NCBI GenBank assembly: GCA_013397845.1
Contig: VZTG01007871.1
Span: 502,984 to 566,983, forward strand
Reading direction: 5' to 3'
Length of the DNA stretch: 64,000 nt
Origin: Melanocharis versteri
Lineage: Eukaryota; Chordata; Aves; Passeriformes; Melanocharitidae
Shown here: positions 10,901 through 24,800 of the stretch, piece after piece
Layout: the number at the start of each line of letters is the position of its first letter
How positions within the stretch are numbered: position 1 is the stretch's first letter
Notes under the pieces: model-generated
The model's database searches: none
The model's input: only the letters and a program-made list of their open reading frames with translations
Told to the model about the DNA's origin: nothing
Program-made: the position numbers and the translations under genes

Positions 10901-12514
10901 ATGAACTCCCAAGCTCTTGAGTAAACAACCATGTCAGGCTGCTGTCAAAGTCCTCAAAACCTCCCCTGGTGACACCGAATATCCCAAAGGGGCAAAAGCC
11001 TCACTTTCATTTTAATAACATGATTTCTGATGAGCTGGTGCACTTTCACTGCTTGTGCTTTGCATATTACCTGCCTTTGGATAATGGAAACAGTTTGTGG
11101 CATTTGACTCTCCCCCATCTTGCTCTCACTTTCTGCTCACAGCTGCCAGCCCTGACAGTGCCTGCTGGGCCATTTGCTCCCAAAGGACTGCAGTAGATAC
11201 ACACACATATACACCTACTGTAAGTGTGTGTATGCAGGGACATGTATGTGCCCAGTTTTGTGAAGTCTTTCAGAGCCTCCCTCAGGGCAGGAGTGGCAAA
11301 AAGGGACACCCTACACTGCACTAGCACCCCAACAACTTGAACAGCGATGGACAACTAAGCAAGTATTTGCCTGTGACCTGTACTACACTCCCTGCCCCAT
11401 ATTCCTCTGGTCCACCAGCTCCATTGACTACTCTCAGGGGGATGTGGGACCCCCAAAGGAGGAAAGGAGCACATGAGGGATGCCTGATGGCATTGCCCAT
11501 GGCAGTCCTGAGTGGTCCCACCTGATCACCTGTGCCAGTAACAGCTACAAAGTGCAGCTGCCCCACCAGCTGGGGAGGGAGAGCAGAGCAGGTCCAGATC
11601 GGGGTGTTCCGATTAAGCACACTCCGTTTCACCCCGCTGAACGCAAAAGAGCAGCAGCTGGCCGGGCACCCTTTTTGTGTAAAACCAAACGAGCAGCACC
11701 AACAGCTGTAGAGACTGCCCAGTTTGTCCGGGGGAGGTCGGGTGAGGCTTAAATTAGGTGGGACAACGGTCACCACAGGTGTACAGCTACTGTCCCGCTC
11801 CGGAGTTGGGATTTTTTTTTCTCTCTACTCTCTTCTACTACTAATGTGACCTGGACACATGCCGCAGAGCTATAAAATAAAAGAAAAAAAAAAGAAAAAA
11901 GAAAGAAAGAAAAAAAAAGAAGCACCTCAGGAAAGCCGATTAAAACCAGCAGAGCAATTACAGGCATTAGCGAAAAAAACTCTACCAAGGTTAAGCACTT
12001 ATACACACATTTTTGCAGAAAACATAAACACCGTGGTGGAAGCACCGCACCGAATGCTCTCCTACTTCCGAACACGTAAATATTAACAAGAAGCGACATT
12101 TTAGCAATTAGAAAATTCAATACCTGCCACGTACAGCAAAGCGAAACGAAACAAACCACGGCCTTTCAGAGTGAGTCCCACACCCCACGGGAGGCACGGC
12201 CTCCTTCCCTCCGCTCCGATTTGAGCTGCAAGATGCCCAGCACCCGTCCCCCGCCGCAAATGGCCCCCGCCGGAGCTGAAATGCGGCCCTACCGCCAGTG
12301 TGGCCGGTCCGCGAAGCGAGGGAGGAGGTACCTGGTGGAGGTGGCGGCGGGAGAGCAGCACGGGGCCGCTGGACTGCGGGCCCTTGTTGTAGGAGGGCTG
12401 GTACCGCTCCCCCCGCACCCACTCGGGCTGCCGGTGTTGGCCCCGGCGGTCGCGGTAGGCGCAGGCCCGGCGGAGGCTGTCAGCGGCCAGGGAGCAGGCG
12501 GTGCGCCCGCACAT
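7906..12514 (-). CDS. HMCES: HMCES, SRAP-domain DNA-protein crosslinker of abasic sites
   Basis: HMCES shields abasic sites in single-stranded DNA by forming a covalent bond between its Cys2 and the open sugar. The joined CDS has 335 residues (human 354). Exons in transcript order: 12514-12332, 10535-10392, 10051-9932, 9363-9203, 8719-8527 and 8112-7906. Lengths and phases fit throughout. The protein begins MCGRTAC, so Cys2 is present, and the human active-site residues recur as Asn96, Arg98, Glu127 (DGFYEWQ) and the second His of IHHR (His202). The bird protein is shorter because a loop before WRLLTMAGIFDCWEPP is reduced. The C-terminal LQQWL resembles the human PCNA-binding region. The intron after exon 4 uses a GC donor (CACAG|GCAAGT). 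The start was taken at 12514 because Met must be followed directly by Cys. An in-frame ATG 40 codons upstream is not used by the family. COPG1 ends only about 145 bases upstream. Confidence 0.97.
11186..11240. repeat. CA/TG simple repeat with inverted arms
   Basis: A short CA-rich run (ATACACACAC) is followed after about 20 bases by GTGTGTAT, giving weak inverted symmetry. It lies in HMCES intron 1, where small simple repeats are common. Confidence 0.5.
11877..11925 (+). repeat. A-rich / (GAAA)n low-complexity tract
   Basis: Almost 50 bases made only of A and G, with AAAAG and GAAA units, in HMCES intron 1. It could be the poly(A) tail of an old retro-element, but no body of such an element is recognisable beside it. 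Confidence 0.7.
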
Positions 12515-12658
12515 CCCGCCGGCTCTGCGGGCACCGGGCGCCGCGCTCCGCTCCCGCCCGCGAGGAGGGGCTGCGGCCGGGGGCAGGGCCGGCCCGCGCC
12601 GCGGAAACGCCAGTCCCGGTCCCGCCCCCGACACAGCCAGGAAGAACTACAACACTGT
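12515..12658 (-). promoter_or_regulatory. HMCES: HMCES promoter squeezed behind the COPG1 3' end
   Basis: This 144-base interval lies between the COPG1 poly(A) signal and the HMCES start codon. It is strongly GC- and CpG-rich and has no TATA box, so it looks like a CpG-island promoter. The HMCES 5'UTR and core promoter must fit here, or the promoter must reach into the COPG1 3'UTR. The transcription start itself cannot be read from sequence. Confidence 0.5.
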
Positions 12659-12664
12659 TTTATT
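12659..12664 (-). terminator. COPG1: Poly(A) signal, COPG1
   Basis: TTTATT on plus (AATAAA on minus), 235 bases after the COPG1 stop codon at 12899. It gives a short 3'UTR and places COPG1 cleavage within about 130 bases of the HMCES start codon. Confidence 0.6.
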
Positions 12665-12898
12665 GGAACGGCAGCGGGAGGAGGACAGGGAGCGGCGGTT
12701 ACGACGCTCCAGTGCGGGGACGAAACGCGGCGTAGCCAGAGCTTAAAAACATGGTAATTTTATAGACAGAGCCCCAAGTACAGTTGTACTGCAGAGGACA
12801 CAAAAGCTGCTGTAGTGATCGTGATCCCTATTCTGCTGCCAGAGAAAGAAGCATTGCCCGCGGGGGCTCGGAGTCAGGACAGTCCTGGAAAGGGGGGT

Positions 12899-15800
12899 TT
12901 ATCCGACGGAGGCCATGATCACATCCACAGGGAGCTCCTCTGCGCTGCGAGCCGTGACCTGCATCGTCACCGTGTCAGTGAGAACAAGACGAGACCGCAT
13001 CAGGAGGTCATGGCCACCCCGGAACACACCTGGAGAGGAGAGGGGGAGGAAGGGGTGAGCACGTTGCAGGCTGCTCTCCCCTGCAAGTCTGAAGATGAAC
13101 ACTACTGCTTGGCACAGGCAGGTTTCCCACAGGTAGTCTGGCAAATTCTAGTACTGGGCCAGGAGATACCCTAAAACAGCTCAGTTTCCATTCATTGTAA
13201 CATACCTGGGACTCCTGCTACTGTAAAACCCATGAAACCAAAGGGTAAAATAAACTCCAGGTGAGAAGAGATCCAGGCATGTCTAAGAGCTCCAGTACTC
13301 ATCTGTTCTGCTGGGTAAGGCTGCTCTCTTTCCCACACCAGGCTCGTTCCAAAGCAGGATGCCACAGATCACGAAGACAGCAAATTCCACCCAGCTGAAC
13401 CTGGGGCTGATCCCAACATCGCCNAGAGCAGTTGCTCTGCACTGCAGAGACAGAAATCATGGCAGGAACAAGCCTCAAAATCCAACCCAGAGCACAGTGG
13501 GCTCCATCAGAAACTGCTGCCCTGATTTTCAACAGGAAGCTCTGTACAACCTCCCAGAGCTGCTCCTCAAGCAGAACCTCACCCCACAGCTCACCTGCCA
13601 GGTACAGTGTGTGGGAGTTTTTGTTATCTGGCACTTTATCTGACCGCTCACAGGGCTGCATCCCCAGGAACTTCACAATATTGCTCACTGCCTCTGTTGG
13701 AAAAAATAAATAAAATGGGCTCTCTGTCACAGGTATCTTAACAGGGGCACATAAAGAGCACCTAAAAGCGACTCAAGCCCTCCCTCCATGTTAGAGTTCA
13801 CATTCCTTGTCCTGAGGGACACACACCATTGGTCAGAATCATGGTTTTGGATGCCACAAGGACTGCAAAGACAACACACAAAAACCCCCACCACCATGGC
13901 AGAGTTCTGTTATCTGATGTAGCAAATGTGCCACAGAAAGAAGAGGGGGAATGAGTCAGACAAGGGCAGGAGAGTGCAGCTGGCTGCACTTACTGCACAG
14001 CCCTGTCAGCCTGCTCGCTTCTCTGGAGACATGGAAAGGAAGGAGATGTCTTGCAGGAGACACAGATCTTCAGGAGAAATATGAGAAGGCCTCAGGGAGA
14101 GTATTTTAAACCCCAAAGGGCTGTTCAAGGGAGCACAGAAATGGCTACAGGACAAGGACACCCTGTAAGGCATCAAAAGAATTGAGTTTTAACAGGCTTC
14201 TGAGTAAAAATAGAAGGACTCTTTAATACATGATGAAAGAGAAGAGGGCTTACCCCACCAACCTCATGTCTTCTGCTGTTTTCATTTTTTCTTACTGGTC
14301 TCAAGAAGAATGGTGGGAGTTCATAACTGAGCTATGGCCTGTCTGCTTGGAAGGGTAAAGTACAAGAGCAAAGCAAAATATTCTCTTGCCTCCACAATCC
14401 AGCCTGGTCTCCACTGGTCCCAAAACACTCATTCGTTTTTTTGAAACCTGAACTAACTTACTATCACAGTAACTGTAGCACCCTATTTAACAGCTGTGGT
14501 GTAAAGCTTGTGAAGGGTTTTGCCCCATTAGCCTTTCTGTGACAGATCTAAAGTGAGCCAGACTGGGTCTCAGGGCTCTGCCTGCCAGAGAGAAAATAAG
14601 AGCTCTGCTGTGCTCACACACTCTTCCTTACCTTCAAGGGTTTTCATAGCAGATAAAGTAAAGGTTTCTTCCTTTTCAAACTCATCACCTACTTCATCCC
14701 AGGCTGCTCCAAAGTTTGGCTTCAGAACTCGCTGGATGTGATCAGCCACTGTTACCTCCAGGTCTTCAAGCTGGTGGTAGAAGAGGTTCAAGTGAAACGT
14801 GGTTGTTCTTAACCCTGTTATCCTCAAAGTCAACTTCAGACTGGATTCCCTGAGATGAGGTGAATGCAGGAGACTGTCTCCACTTCCACTTCTGGTTTGC
14901 TGCTGACCAGCTGCTAGGCCTGCAAAAGGCACTGTGATGCCATTTCCAGGGCTTACAAAACAGGTTCTTGCTCTGAGCACAGCCCTTGGCCTGACAAAGA
15001 TCAAAGCACTGGAAAAATGGCCAAAACAGAGGGAAAAACAAAAGCTTAGAAATAGCTGCTTGAGCATTTGCTTCCCCAAAATGCATGTAAGCTTGTGTTT
15101 TGCCTTTCTGGCTTATCATCTTGTAGGCTGGTAAAGTGAGACACTGTCAGACATATGCGATCACCTAACACGGGCACCAGGGTAGCTGAGCAGCTGCTGT
15201 GACTGCACCTGTGCAAGGCAGAACCAGGCTTGTCCCTCCAGAGTGTGTAATGAAGGGCAGGCAGTGCCCTGCAGAACACCAGCCTGCCTTCATTCCAACA
15301 ATTGCTGCAGGAAGGAATCTCCTCCTGATTCTAGTTGAAACACATGGAAGAGTTTAAGTATCACTCAGTTGCAGTGGTGAATGGTAGGAAGCTGAGAGAA
15401 GGGTTAACCTTGCATATTCCATTGAGAAAAACTCTCCCCACTCCTTCTGGGAAGACAGTGACTCACTGCACAGCAGTGCCTCTAATCAGATTCACAGCAG
15501 TGACAGGCAACGCATAGAAAACAGTCTCTGGAGCTAACACGCCAAGCTGAGGCTGTGAACAACATCCCTTCTTCCCCAAGTAAGAGAAGTGCTTCTGCAG
15601 CACCACTGCTTTCAGCAGTGTCAGTGGTGGGGAGGGAAGAGCTCCACCTTCCCCAGAATAAGAACAAAGATGGCAATCTTCCTGTGCCAGGCAAGCCTCT
15701 GAACAATTAACCATGCCACCACAGAAGCAACTTGTGGAGAACAAAAGATGCCCAACAGCCCTCTGTCTCCACAACCCTGAGTGTGCCATTGCTGGAGCCC

Positions 15801-18800
15801 ATAGGGCACAGTTAGCCAAACCTGGAGGACGCACCATGGCCTCCCAAAATATACACCTGCACAGTCAGGTGTCCATCTACAGTGCAACAGGAGAATACTC
15901 CAAATTAGACAAAGCAAGCTCTGCAAACTCCCATCTGCACCAGAGACAGCAAGAGCTCCCTCTATGTGATGCTGCCCACTTCAGTGTTGGTGGTCACATC
16001 ATTGCTTGCAGGGATCTGAGTTCAGATAGCAAAACCCCACAAAATGACAGCAGTTTCCATGATCAGGTACATGCCCAGCTCCTTACCACATACTCATCCT
16101 CGTAACCCTCGTCGTCCGTCTCACCCGTGTTGGGATCACAGTCCTTGACAGTGAACTTCATCATGCAGCTGAACGTGCAGGCCACTGGAGACAAGACAGC
16201 AAAGGCAAAGCTCACATTACCACCACATCCACAGTCCCCTGAGGTAGAACAGGGCTGGTAGGTTTGGGGCAGCCAGGCTCTCCCTGTCACTGTCAGCAGC
16301 ACAGGCTTAGCCACTGACCTATAGAGAGCTCTCCAACAGTTTCTGTCTCTCAAGGACAACCTATTTATTTATAATATTAAGCAAAGACTGAATAAAGACA
16401 GGCTCATGATGGTTGTACAAGACCATAATTCTCAGATTAAGTGCTATTACTAATGAACCTCCCATTGTGTTGAGAATACTAATTAAACATGCCCCACCAG
16501 CACTTTGTGAAGAGGCAAGATCCACATATAGGGATTGGTTCATGCGCCTCTTAAAAGAAAGTCCCTTGCACCGCAATGCTGCAGCTCATTAATACCACTC
16601 GGCTGGGAGAGGAAGCAATGACTCATCCCTAGAAGATGGGTACTGCTGAGTGAACAGCAGCAACACGACAGGAGAGCAGTTCCAGAGCACAAACCAGGGA
16701 GACCAAAGCATAGGTAAAGCCTGATTCATGTTCTGGATAGCGGCAAACAGGGAGGGGGATGTTCAATTCAAACAGACATCCCTGAAATTCTAGAGGTTTG
16801 TCTGAAATACCTCTTTGCTACTCAGAGTATCTGGGCACTCTCAGCACTTTACAAGCACCAGCCTCCCCATGTCTAACACAAAGAAAGGCCGAAGGACATG
16901 CCAGGGTGTATGAACGACAACTCATCTGCCAGCTCTCACAGCCCAACTTGGCAGTACTACAGCACATGGGAACCAGCAGAGGAGAAGGAAGGCTTGACAG
17001 CCCCCAAAACAGCAAAGACAAGTCATGCTCAGCATCACTCAGGGCTGCACCCACATACAAGCTATAAATATCTGGCTGGGATGTAAGGTAGAATGTGTGG
17101 AGATAAGCAATACAGGAAAAAAGAGTGCAGACTGTTTACCTGCTGTTGGATCCTCTTCAGACAGTGCCACCAGTGTGTAGCAGGTACCTGGCTGGTTGTA
17201 CACCAGAGTTTTGGCAGGTGTGTAGCCAATGACCTCATACCCCTCTGTTGGCTCCATCTGCACTGTGACATTCTCCAGGATCTGATCATTCAGGGTGTTC
17301 GTGCAGTCAAACTAAACAGGAAAGGGGAAAGCAGCAACAGCTTGAAGCTGCTTACTACTCATTGAAGAGCAGACTTAGCTTAGGCACAGTGGGAGCCTGG
17401 TGTCGGCCCATGAACCTCTAGCTCTCTGTTTCCATGGTGCACCTCGCTATCAGCTGGCTCATTACAGAGCAACTTGACTAAAGACTGCTCATTTAAATGC
17501 TTTAGGGGAGAAACTAAAACCCTGCTGGGGAGTCCAGTGCTCCAGCAACCTTTTTTTTTTTTAAGGAAACAGGACTTAAAACGAAGCACACACCAATCCA
17601 AGGCCTGCCCTCTGCAATTCAGGCAGGATCACAAATTCAGCGAGGGCAGGGATGTGTCAGATTTTGCTTGTTTCAGTCCCACCAGTTAGTATGGAACTTT
17701 TTCCTCCAATTTCCTGGAAGGTCATTCCTGGGTTAATTCTTTGCTCTATGGAAATGCAAGTACTGTGTTGCCTACATCACCCCACTTGAAGCTACGGGGA
17801 CACAGTGCCTTCCCAGCAGATGGAAAGATGGTCCTTTGCATGGCTCGAACAAGGAACAGCTTGAGCAAGTTTCAGCAAGCTTGATGTTTTCAGCAAGTCT
17901 AAACTTGCTGATTAGACTTCGTTCCAGCTGCAATACCAAATCTCTTAAGCTCATACAATTGCATCTGATGGATGGACAACAGAAACAAAGGTCAACCCCT
18001 GTGAGGGCTGTGTAGGCAGTTCTGAGCTTTGAGGAAGGAGCTGACTAAGGACAAAACACTGCTGCTCAGAAGCTAGCAAAGGACTCGCTGCGCCTCAGAC
18101 TCCCTGAGGCCCAGGCAAGGGGACTGGCACATCAATCCTAACATCTCACATGTAGCAGCACGGTGGTACAGCCAAGGCCAGGAGGTACAGAAGAAAGCAC
18201 CTGAGCTACAGGCTAAAGCAAAACATAGCAGATGAAGAGCTCTCCCCCACTGGATCCCTTTCTTGGGTACCCTTTTCAGCTTATCAGATGTAGTAAGCTT
18301 CACTCTTTCATGCCCAAACCATGTGCTTGGGGACTCTGAAGAAGCAACACAGATCCCCTTGCCAACAGCTCAGTGAGAACAGCCCCACCTAGTGCTTGTT
18401 GGATTTGATTGTACCTGTAAGCATTGCTCAGACACACCCTCCCACCCTTATTAATTTTCTTTGCAGTTCTGCTACCATGGATAAGAAACTAAGGACTACT
18501 AATTGCAGTGTCATGCTTTGAACACAGTCTGTGGGTGCTGCATCTCTGGAAGTGTTCAAGGCCAGGTTGGATGGAGTTCTGAGAAACCTGGTGTAGTGAA
18601 AGGTATCCCTGTCTGTGGCAGGGGCGTTGAAACTAGATTATCTTTAAAGTCACTTCCAACTCAGGCCATTCTATGATTCTATGATATCCCTGAGAGTTGT
18701 CTTCACAATGAAGCTTTTAGCCAGTCAGGAGCTTATCTTCCAGGAGTCTTCAGCACCACACCCCATAGCTACCCACCTGGAACACCATGTGGTTGACAAA

Positions 18801-21800
18801 GGTGTGCTTGGTGCAATGAACCACATACTCTGTCTCCAGCTCTGTAAGGGCCACTGGCTCTGGGGAAGACTTGAAGAGTGGGCCCAGCCCCTGAAACTCT
18901 GGGATGGCTCCCAGTTGCTCTGAAATAGAGGACACAAATTACTGCCTTCCTCAAGACACAAGGAGGTGTTAGCAGTTTCAAACCCCTTGTTTCAGCTGCC
19001 AGAAGCTGCTACAGCAAGGAACTGTCCATCAAATACTCATAAACATTCCCTAGAGGCTTTTAAAATTAAAAAGAGTCATCCTTTGCTCACATCTACTGCA
19101 AGACAGAAAAAAGAGGACTGCAGGCACCCCCACCCTCCAGGAGTGAACAGGTGACCTTAAGTTGGGAGCCCATGTCACTCCCTGCAAGAAGGTGAGAAGA
19201 AGCCAGAGTGGCTAAGGCAGACTCAGCAAGAGGTGGTTACAGAGTTCTCACACATGGACAGAGGAGAAGTCTTGCATCAGTTTACCTTGGAATATTTCTT
19301 GCCGTGTTGCTGCCACTTTCTCTGGCTGTTTCACTACAGCAACAGGGGCATTTTCTGTAAATGAAAAAGAAAACAAACGAAAGCAAACCCAAAAGATTTG
19401 AAGGCGAAGAGTAAGAAATTACTAAATCAGAAAACAGATCAATGTCTGGAGAGGGATTTGACTAAGGCAAGCAAGGGAGCTCATTTCTCATTTGATACAG
19501 ACTAGACACCCTTCTTCACGGCTTCTTAAGCAGGTTTAGAACTGCAGCAGCTCCAGTGAGGATTTCCAACTATTACTATTATTAGCAGTTGGACTAAACT
19601 GAAACATTAATGTGGGAGCAACCAGATTTGCAGGCCTTAGTCTTTCCAGGAGATGCAATCCCACAAAATTCAAACAGGATGGAGCTCAGCAATTCCCAGC
19701 AAGCCCAATGCAGGGAATCACTAGCATTCAGGGGACCTGATTCCTCACCTGCTCTTTGTTCAGTGGTAGGAGCTGTTGCCAAAGGAACAGATTTCAAGTC
19801 AAAGGGTTTCTCAGAGGGCTCCAGGGTGTACTGATGCAGAGCCCTCTCCAGGCCAGGGATGGATACTGTCAACCCTGGGGACAGAAGGGACAGGTCACTG
19901 AAACCACAACAATGCCAGGTCTTTAGTTTAACTCTTGTTAAACCAGGAAAGAGGTGCCTGTTTTAAGGCCTTCCTGCAGTACCATTCAGGATGTAGCCAG
20001 CATTGAGGGCCTTCTGCTTCTGCTCCAGAACATTCAGGTAGAAGGTGGCTCTGTCTCTCACTTCGTTGTCATCATCCATCACACACCTGAGAGGAAAGTG
20101 GAAAACTTTCTTCAGAATCCACATGACTAAGACACATCACAGGGCTAGAAAAAACATGCCTTATGGGAAATCCAGCAACCTCCTAGTAATTGTATTAGAA
20201 AAGCAATAATCTGCCACACATGGCTTCTGTCCACTTTGTGGTGCAGAATGCAGTGCTGATCCTATCACAGGATCACGGGTACCCCCTGCACCTTCTCAGA
20301 CCCACAGGTAGAAGAGACTAGACAAGCTCTCAAGCAAACATGGTTTTTCATCCAGGATATTGAAAAACTCTGAGGCACAACTAACCTTTTCAGTAACACC
20401 AAGATACTGGGTAACATCTCCTCATTCTGAGCTCCAAACTTGGCCAGCGCACTTACGGCACCTGTAGCAAAAGTCATGAAAACAAAATTAGAAAGCAAAG
20501 GAATCAGCTGAAGTTTCCTCCATTTCTTGGCCTTGATCAAATGCTGTGTCAGAGATGCTACACTAGTAAACTGTGTATACTAGTAAAACCGTGACTAGTA
20601 AAACCGTGACTAGAAAGAAGCAGAGGTATTACAGTGAAGTGCCTGCAAACCTTTGTCTAGTTTCAGAACCAGTGCATATTCCTTCCCATTTCTCAGCCAC
20701 AGGCCACCTTTTCCATCAATACTACTGCAGGATCTTTGCTCTATAAAACGATCTGCTCAAGCCTAGAGCAAATCACAACCCACAAAAGCAGAGGCATTCA
20801 TACATCATGGTTCCCTGAAGATCTGTCCAAGGGCAGAGAGCTTTCCAGGTCTGTCACTTACCTGCCCGGACTTCTTCATGCTCCAGAACAACCCTGTTGT
20901 AGATGAAGCGAATGTATTTGGAGGGGTTGTTGGTTTTGGGCCCTTCCTGCCCCAGGAGGTGGAGGATACGAGTGGCCAGCACAGTGAACTCACAGTCCTC
21001 AATGAATTCGCAGAGGTGAGACAGGCCTGTCTCTTTGCTCTCTGAGTTCTCCTCAATAATGCTGATGATGCAGTCCACAATGGCTCTCTTGTATTCAAAG
21101 CCACCCTGAGAAGCACAAGAGAACTGCTCAGCTGGAAATCTCAAAGTATTATAGAGACTCTGAGCTAGCCAGACAGGAAAAACATTCCTTTGAAAGGTTA
21201 CTCACACTCAGTGCTTTTTAATGTGTGTTTGAAAGGAGGAGGGCAGTAATTCTACCCTCACTTTTGACCCTCTTTACACCCAGAGGGCCAGCTAATATTC
21301 AAGCTCTCTTGCCAGCTCCCTTCAGAATGGCTGCACTGGAGGAAAAAACCCAAGTCCTAACCCAAGAATAAAAGGAGTCATCTGCCTGAAGGGTTTTTAT
21401 CTCCATCAAAATCCTCTGCTGCTAGAATTAGTGCTTATAAACAGCCATATAGCAGGAGAAAAAAATCCAACCCTCTCCCCTGCAGCACTAGACATCTGAG
21501 GATGAATCACAAGAGAAATGTATGAAGGATCATATCTGCCACAGCAGGATGCAGCAAATACCTCCATTAGTGTGGGATGATAGGCAATCAATACCTCCCC
21601 AGGTACAGCCACAACCTGACATGCCAGTAATACTTGGTTATCTTCAGACATTATTTACTAATGTCCTCAATACACACCAGGGGATTAAACTGCACACTAC
21701 CCTCTGCCAATTACATGCACACTGCCGGGCATTAGGGTCTTTCTGGAGCTACTTCAGATTTAAAAAGCTTTAAAACAGAATGATTTGAAGTACAAAACCA

Positions 21801-24800
21801 CATTCAAAATGATACCATCCACCCACAGAAAATCTGGGAAATAAGAATGGTCCATTTTTCACAGGAGCAAAATGAGATGCTCTGGTTTGTTCCCAACTGA
21901 GAGGCTGTAATTGGCAGAAAGTGATGTCAGAGCAAGCAGTGGTGCCAGCTGTGCTGCAGGCATGTTTGCTCATTTAGAAGCAGCCTCAGCAAACCTTTGT
22001 AAAGCTGTCTTTCTGCAATTTATGTCTGACTGAATGCAGAGAATAGTTATAGGTACTCGTGATCCCTTCATTGCCACAGCACAGACACCAGAACAAGTGG
22101 TCCCATGTCATCAATAAATAGGTTGTTATTGAATCTTCGTGTACAAGACAAAACTTCTTGGAATTTGCTGTCAAAGTATAAAAGAAAGCTGGTTAAAATG
22201 TGAAACACACATGGACTGCCAACAGATCTGCTGTTGCTTGCATTTGCTTTGAGAGTTAATAAACCCCCAGAAAAAAAAAAAAATCTCAGAGTGAAAACCA
22301 CACTAAAAATACACCTGGCAGTATGCTTATAACTATTGTGCACAGCTGGGCATTTCTGCAGTTAGACTGCAAGCCTTTTAGAGAGAGGCTTTCACTGCAC
22401 AGCCTTATCAGTAAAAGCTTGACAGTCATAGGGAGTACTATTCATGCACACAAGCAAGGCACACATAGGTGTCCTGCAAACTTACCTCCTCCCGAAGCAT
22501 AGTGAAGAGGAAGTTCATGAGGACGGCGTGTTTGCGAGGGTACTTCTGACACAGAGCGTTGATGGCCTGCACCACTACCACCTGCAGGAAAAGGGGGCAA
22601 GTAAGAAACAATACTGTTTCACCAGGCAGGAAAAAAATAGCTGAATTGTATCAATTTTGTGCTGGCCTCCCTAGCCCGGAAATTATGTTTTTCTCTTTAT
22701 TTATTCAACAAATGCAGGTCCAGGAGGTACAATCCTGAGAATTGGAGGAGATAGATCTTTATGCACTGGCCAGCCCCTAAAGAAAGCCCACACTCACTGG
22801 AAAGAAGAAGGAGATTTGATTCTCAGAACGCACTTCCACAGAAGAGAGCATACGACTTTGAAGATGTAGGACTGAGGCATGGCTTAGGCAGACAGCCTCA
22901 AATTCTTTCTCTTCCCTGCAAATATTCTGCTGCTTCTGGAAGCAGCTCCATGCAGGTTTAGAGCACACACACAAACATGGACAAAGACCATGAGGCTTCT
23001 TCAGGAATCTGGGTGTCCCTCCTCCTCCCACTTCCTTACTTTGAACTCATCTGAGATTTCTGACATGAAAGAGGAGATCTGTTTCATGAGGCGGTCAATG
23101 CTGCTCTCACTGCCAGTTTTCAGCAGCGTGGTGATGGCCAGGGTTGCTATGCTGCGGTTGGAGTCTGTCACAAGGTTCTCCAGGTCCAGGTTACAGGCAG
23201 TCACAGCAGATGGGTGCTTCATGGCCACCTGCAGTAGCGAAGGGAGAATGAAAATCCCTCAACAGATGCAAAAGGCCCAACTGGCAAAACCCAGCAAAAC
23301 TCACTCCTTCCCATAGAAATAAGTGGTATAGACTGCACATGAGGGGCATCTCAGACAAACAGCTAATCTGGAGTTAAGGTAACAAGCTCTTGTTTCCTGC
23401 AGAATTGCACCCCTTGGTAGAAGAGAAGCAGTAGTAATAAACAATCTTTTATTATTTTTTACTCTCTCATTTTCCTCTGTATAGTAAGAAAAGAAAGCTA
23501 TGAACTCCCAATAAAAATTCAGCCAGACTAGCTGTGCAAAACAGCTCTGTGGGTGGAAGCACAGAAGTTACCAGACACTGCCATTCTTTCTTTTTCTTTT
23601 ACAGAGTTTATAAGGGAAAGGGAAAAGCTGGAGCAAAGACTACTAAAAAGCAGGCAAGAAGCATCATCAAGGTTTGATCCCTGGAGCTTCCTCACCATGG
23701 GAAGCTCAGAAGGGAAAGCAGTAACACTAAGACCAGTGACATTCTAAGAGACCAGTGAAAATTATCAAGGTTTTTTTCCTTCTGTAGAGTGTTCTTTGAG
23801 CCTTTATTCCAGACAGAAAGCAATGAAATGTAAGGCTATAGCACAGACAGAGGTTATTCACACAAAATCATCACATAATCTGACCCCCTTCTTCTTCTGA
23901 AGTCTGCACCTCCCTGCACATGAGACACTATTGGAGCTCCCAAGAGACTAGCTCCTACCTTGTTGAGGGTACGGACAGCTGCGTATCTTAGTGCTGCTTT
24001 CGGGGAGCTGCAGAACAGCTGCAGAACTGCAAGGTGGGAAAACCAACAAAGGCAGATGTTTAGGCACTCTACTACTGAGAAGCATTTCATACCTAAAGCA
24101 AGAGCTTCAGTGAAGAGACAGTTGCAAGCATAAGGTAACTAGAAACATGCTTAAGAAGCAATTGTACCTTTAACAGATTCCTCCTTCTTGTCCCCTTTGC
24201 CTTTGTCACATCCCCGCTGACAACTAACTCTTACCTACCTCCCTCTTCTTCCACAGTGCTGCTATGCTTTGCTCCTTGAGAAAGCCAAATTCATCACCTT
24301 GTCATCTTTCCTATTAAGTTAATTTGAACTGCTGCTCTCCATTTCATGCAAACCCTGCTCCTTTCTCAGAACTGACCCATTAAGTAACCCATATCTGAAC
24401 ACACCAGCAAATACCTTTACAAGAACAAAGCTATTCACACACACCACAGGCTCTCAGCAGCAGCATAAAGCAACAAAGGATATAGCAGCATAACAAGCCT
24501 GAAACTACACAAGGCCCTTGTTTCTCGGGGCAATCAGCAGGTGTCATGACTGGAGGCTCATAATTCCCTCGCCGTGGCCATGAGCACCACACTTACCTGA
24601 GACAGCTGGAGCCAACTCCTTGGCAGTGCAGTTGGGCAGGTTAACAATGGCAGATGCAGCTTCATACACCACCATCTCATGCTTGTTTCTTAGGCAGCTC
24701 TCAGTGAAATCAAACAGGGGGCTATCGCGGCTATGGGACAAAAAAACCCCACAAGATTGAATTAAAGCAAAGGTACTAACAGAAATTAAGAATTCAGCAG

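Noticed and set aside
12101..12634. N-terminally longer HMCES start (40 extra codons)
   Set aside because: SRAP proteins need Met followed directly by the catalytic Cys, which is exposed when Met is removed. The upstream frame is 5'UTR and promoter sequence.
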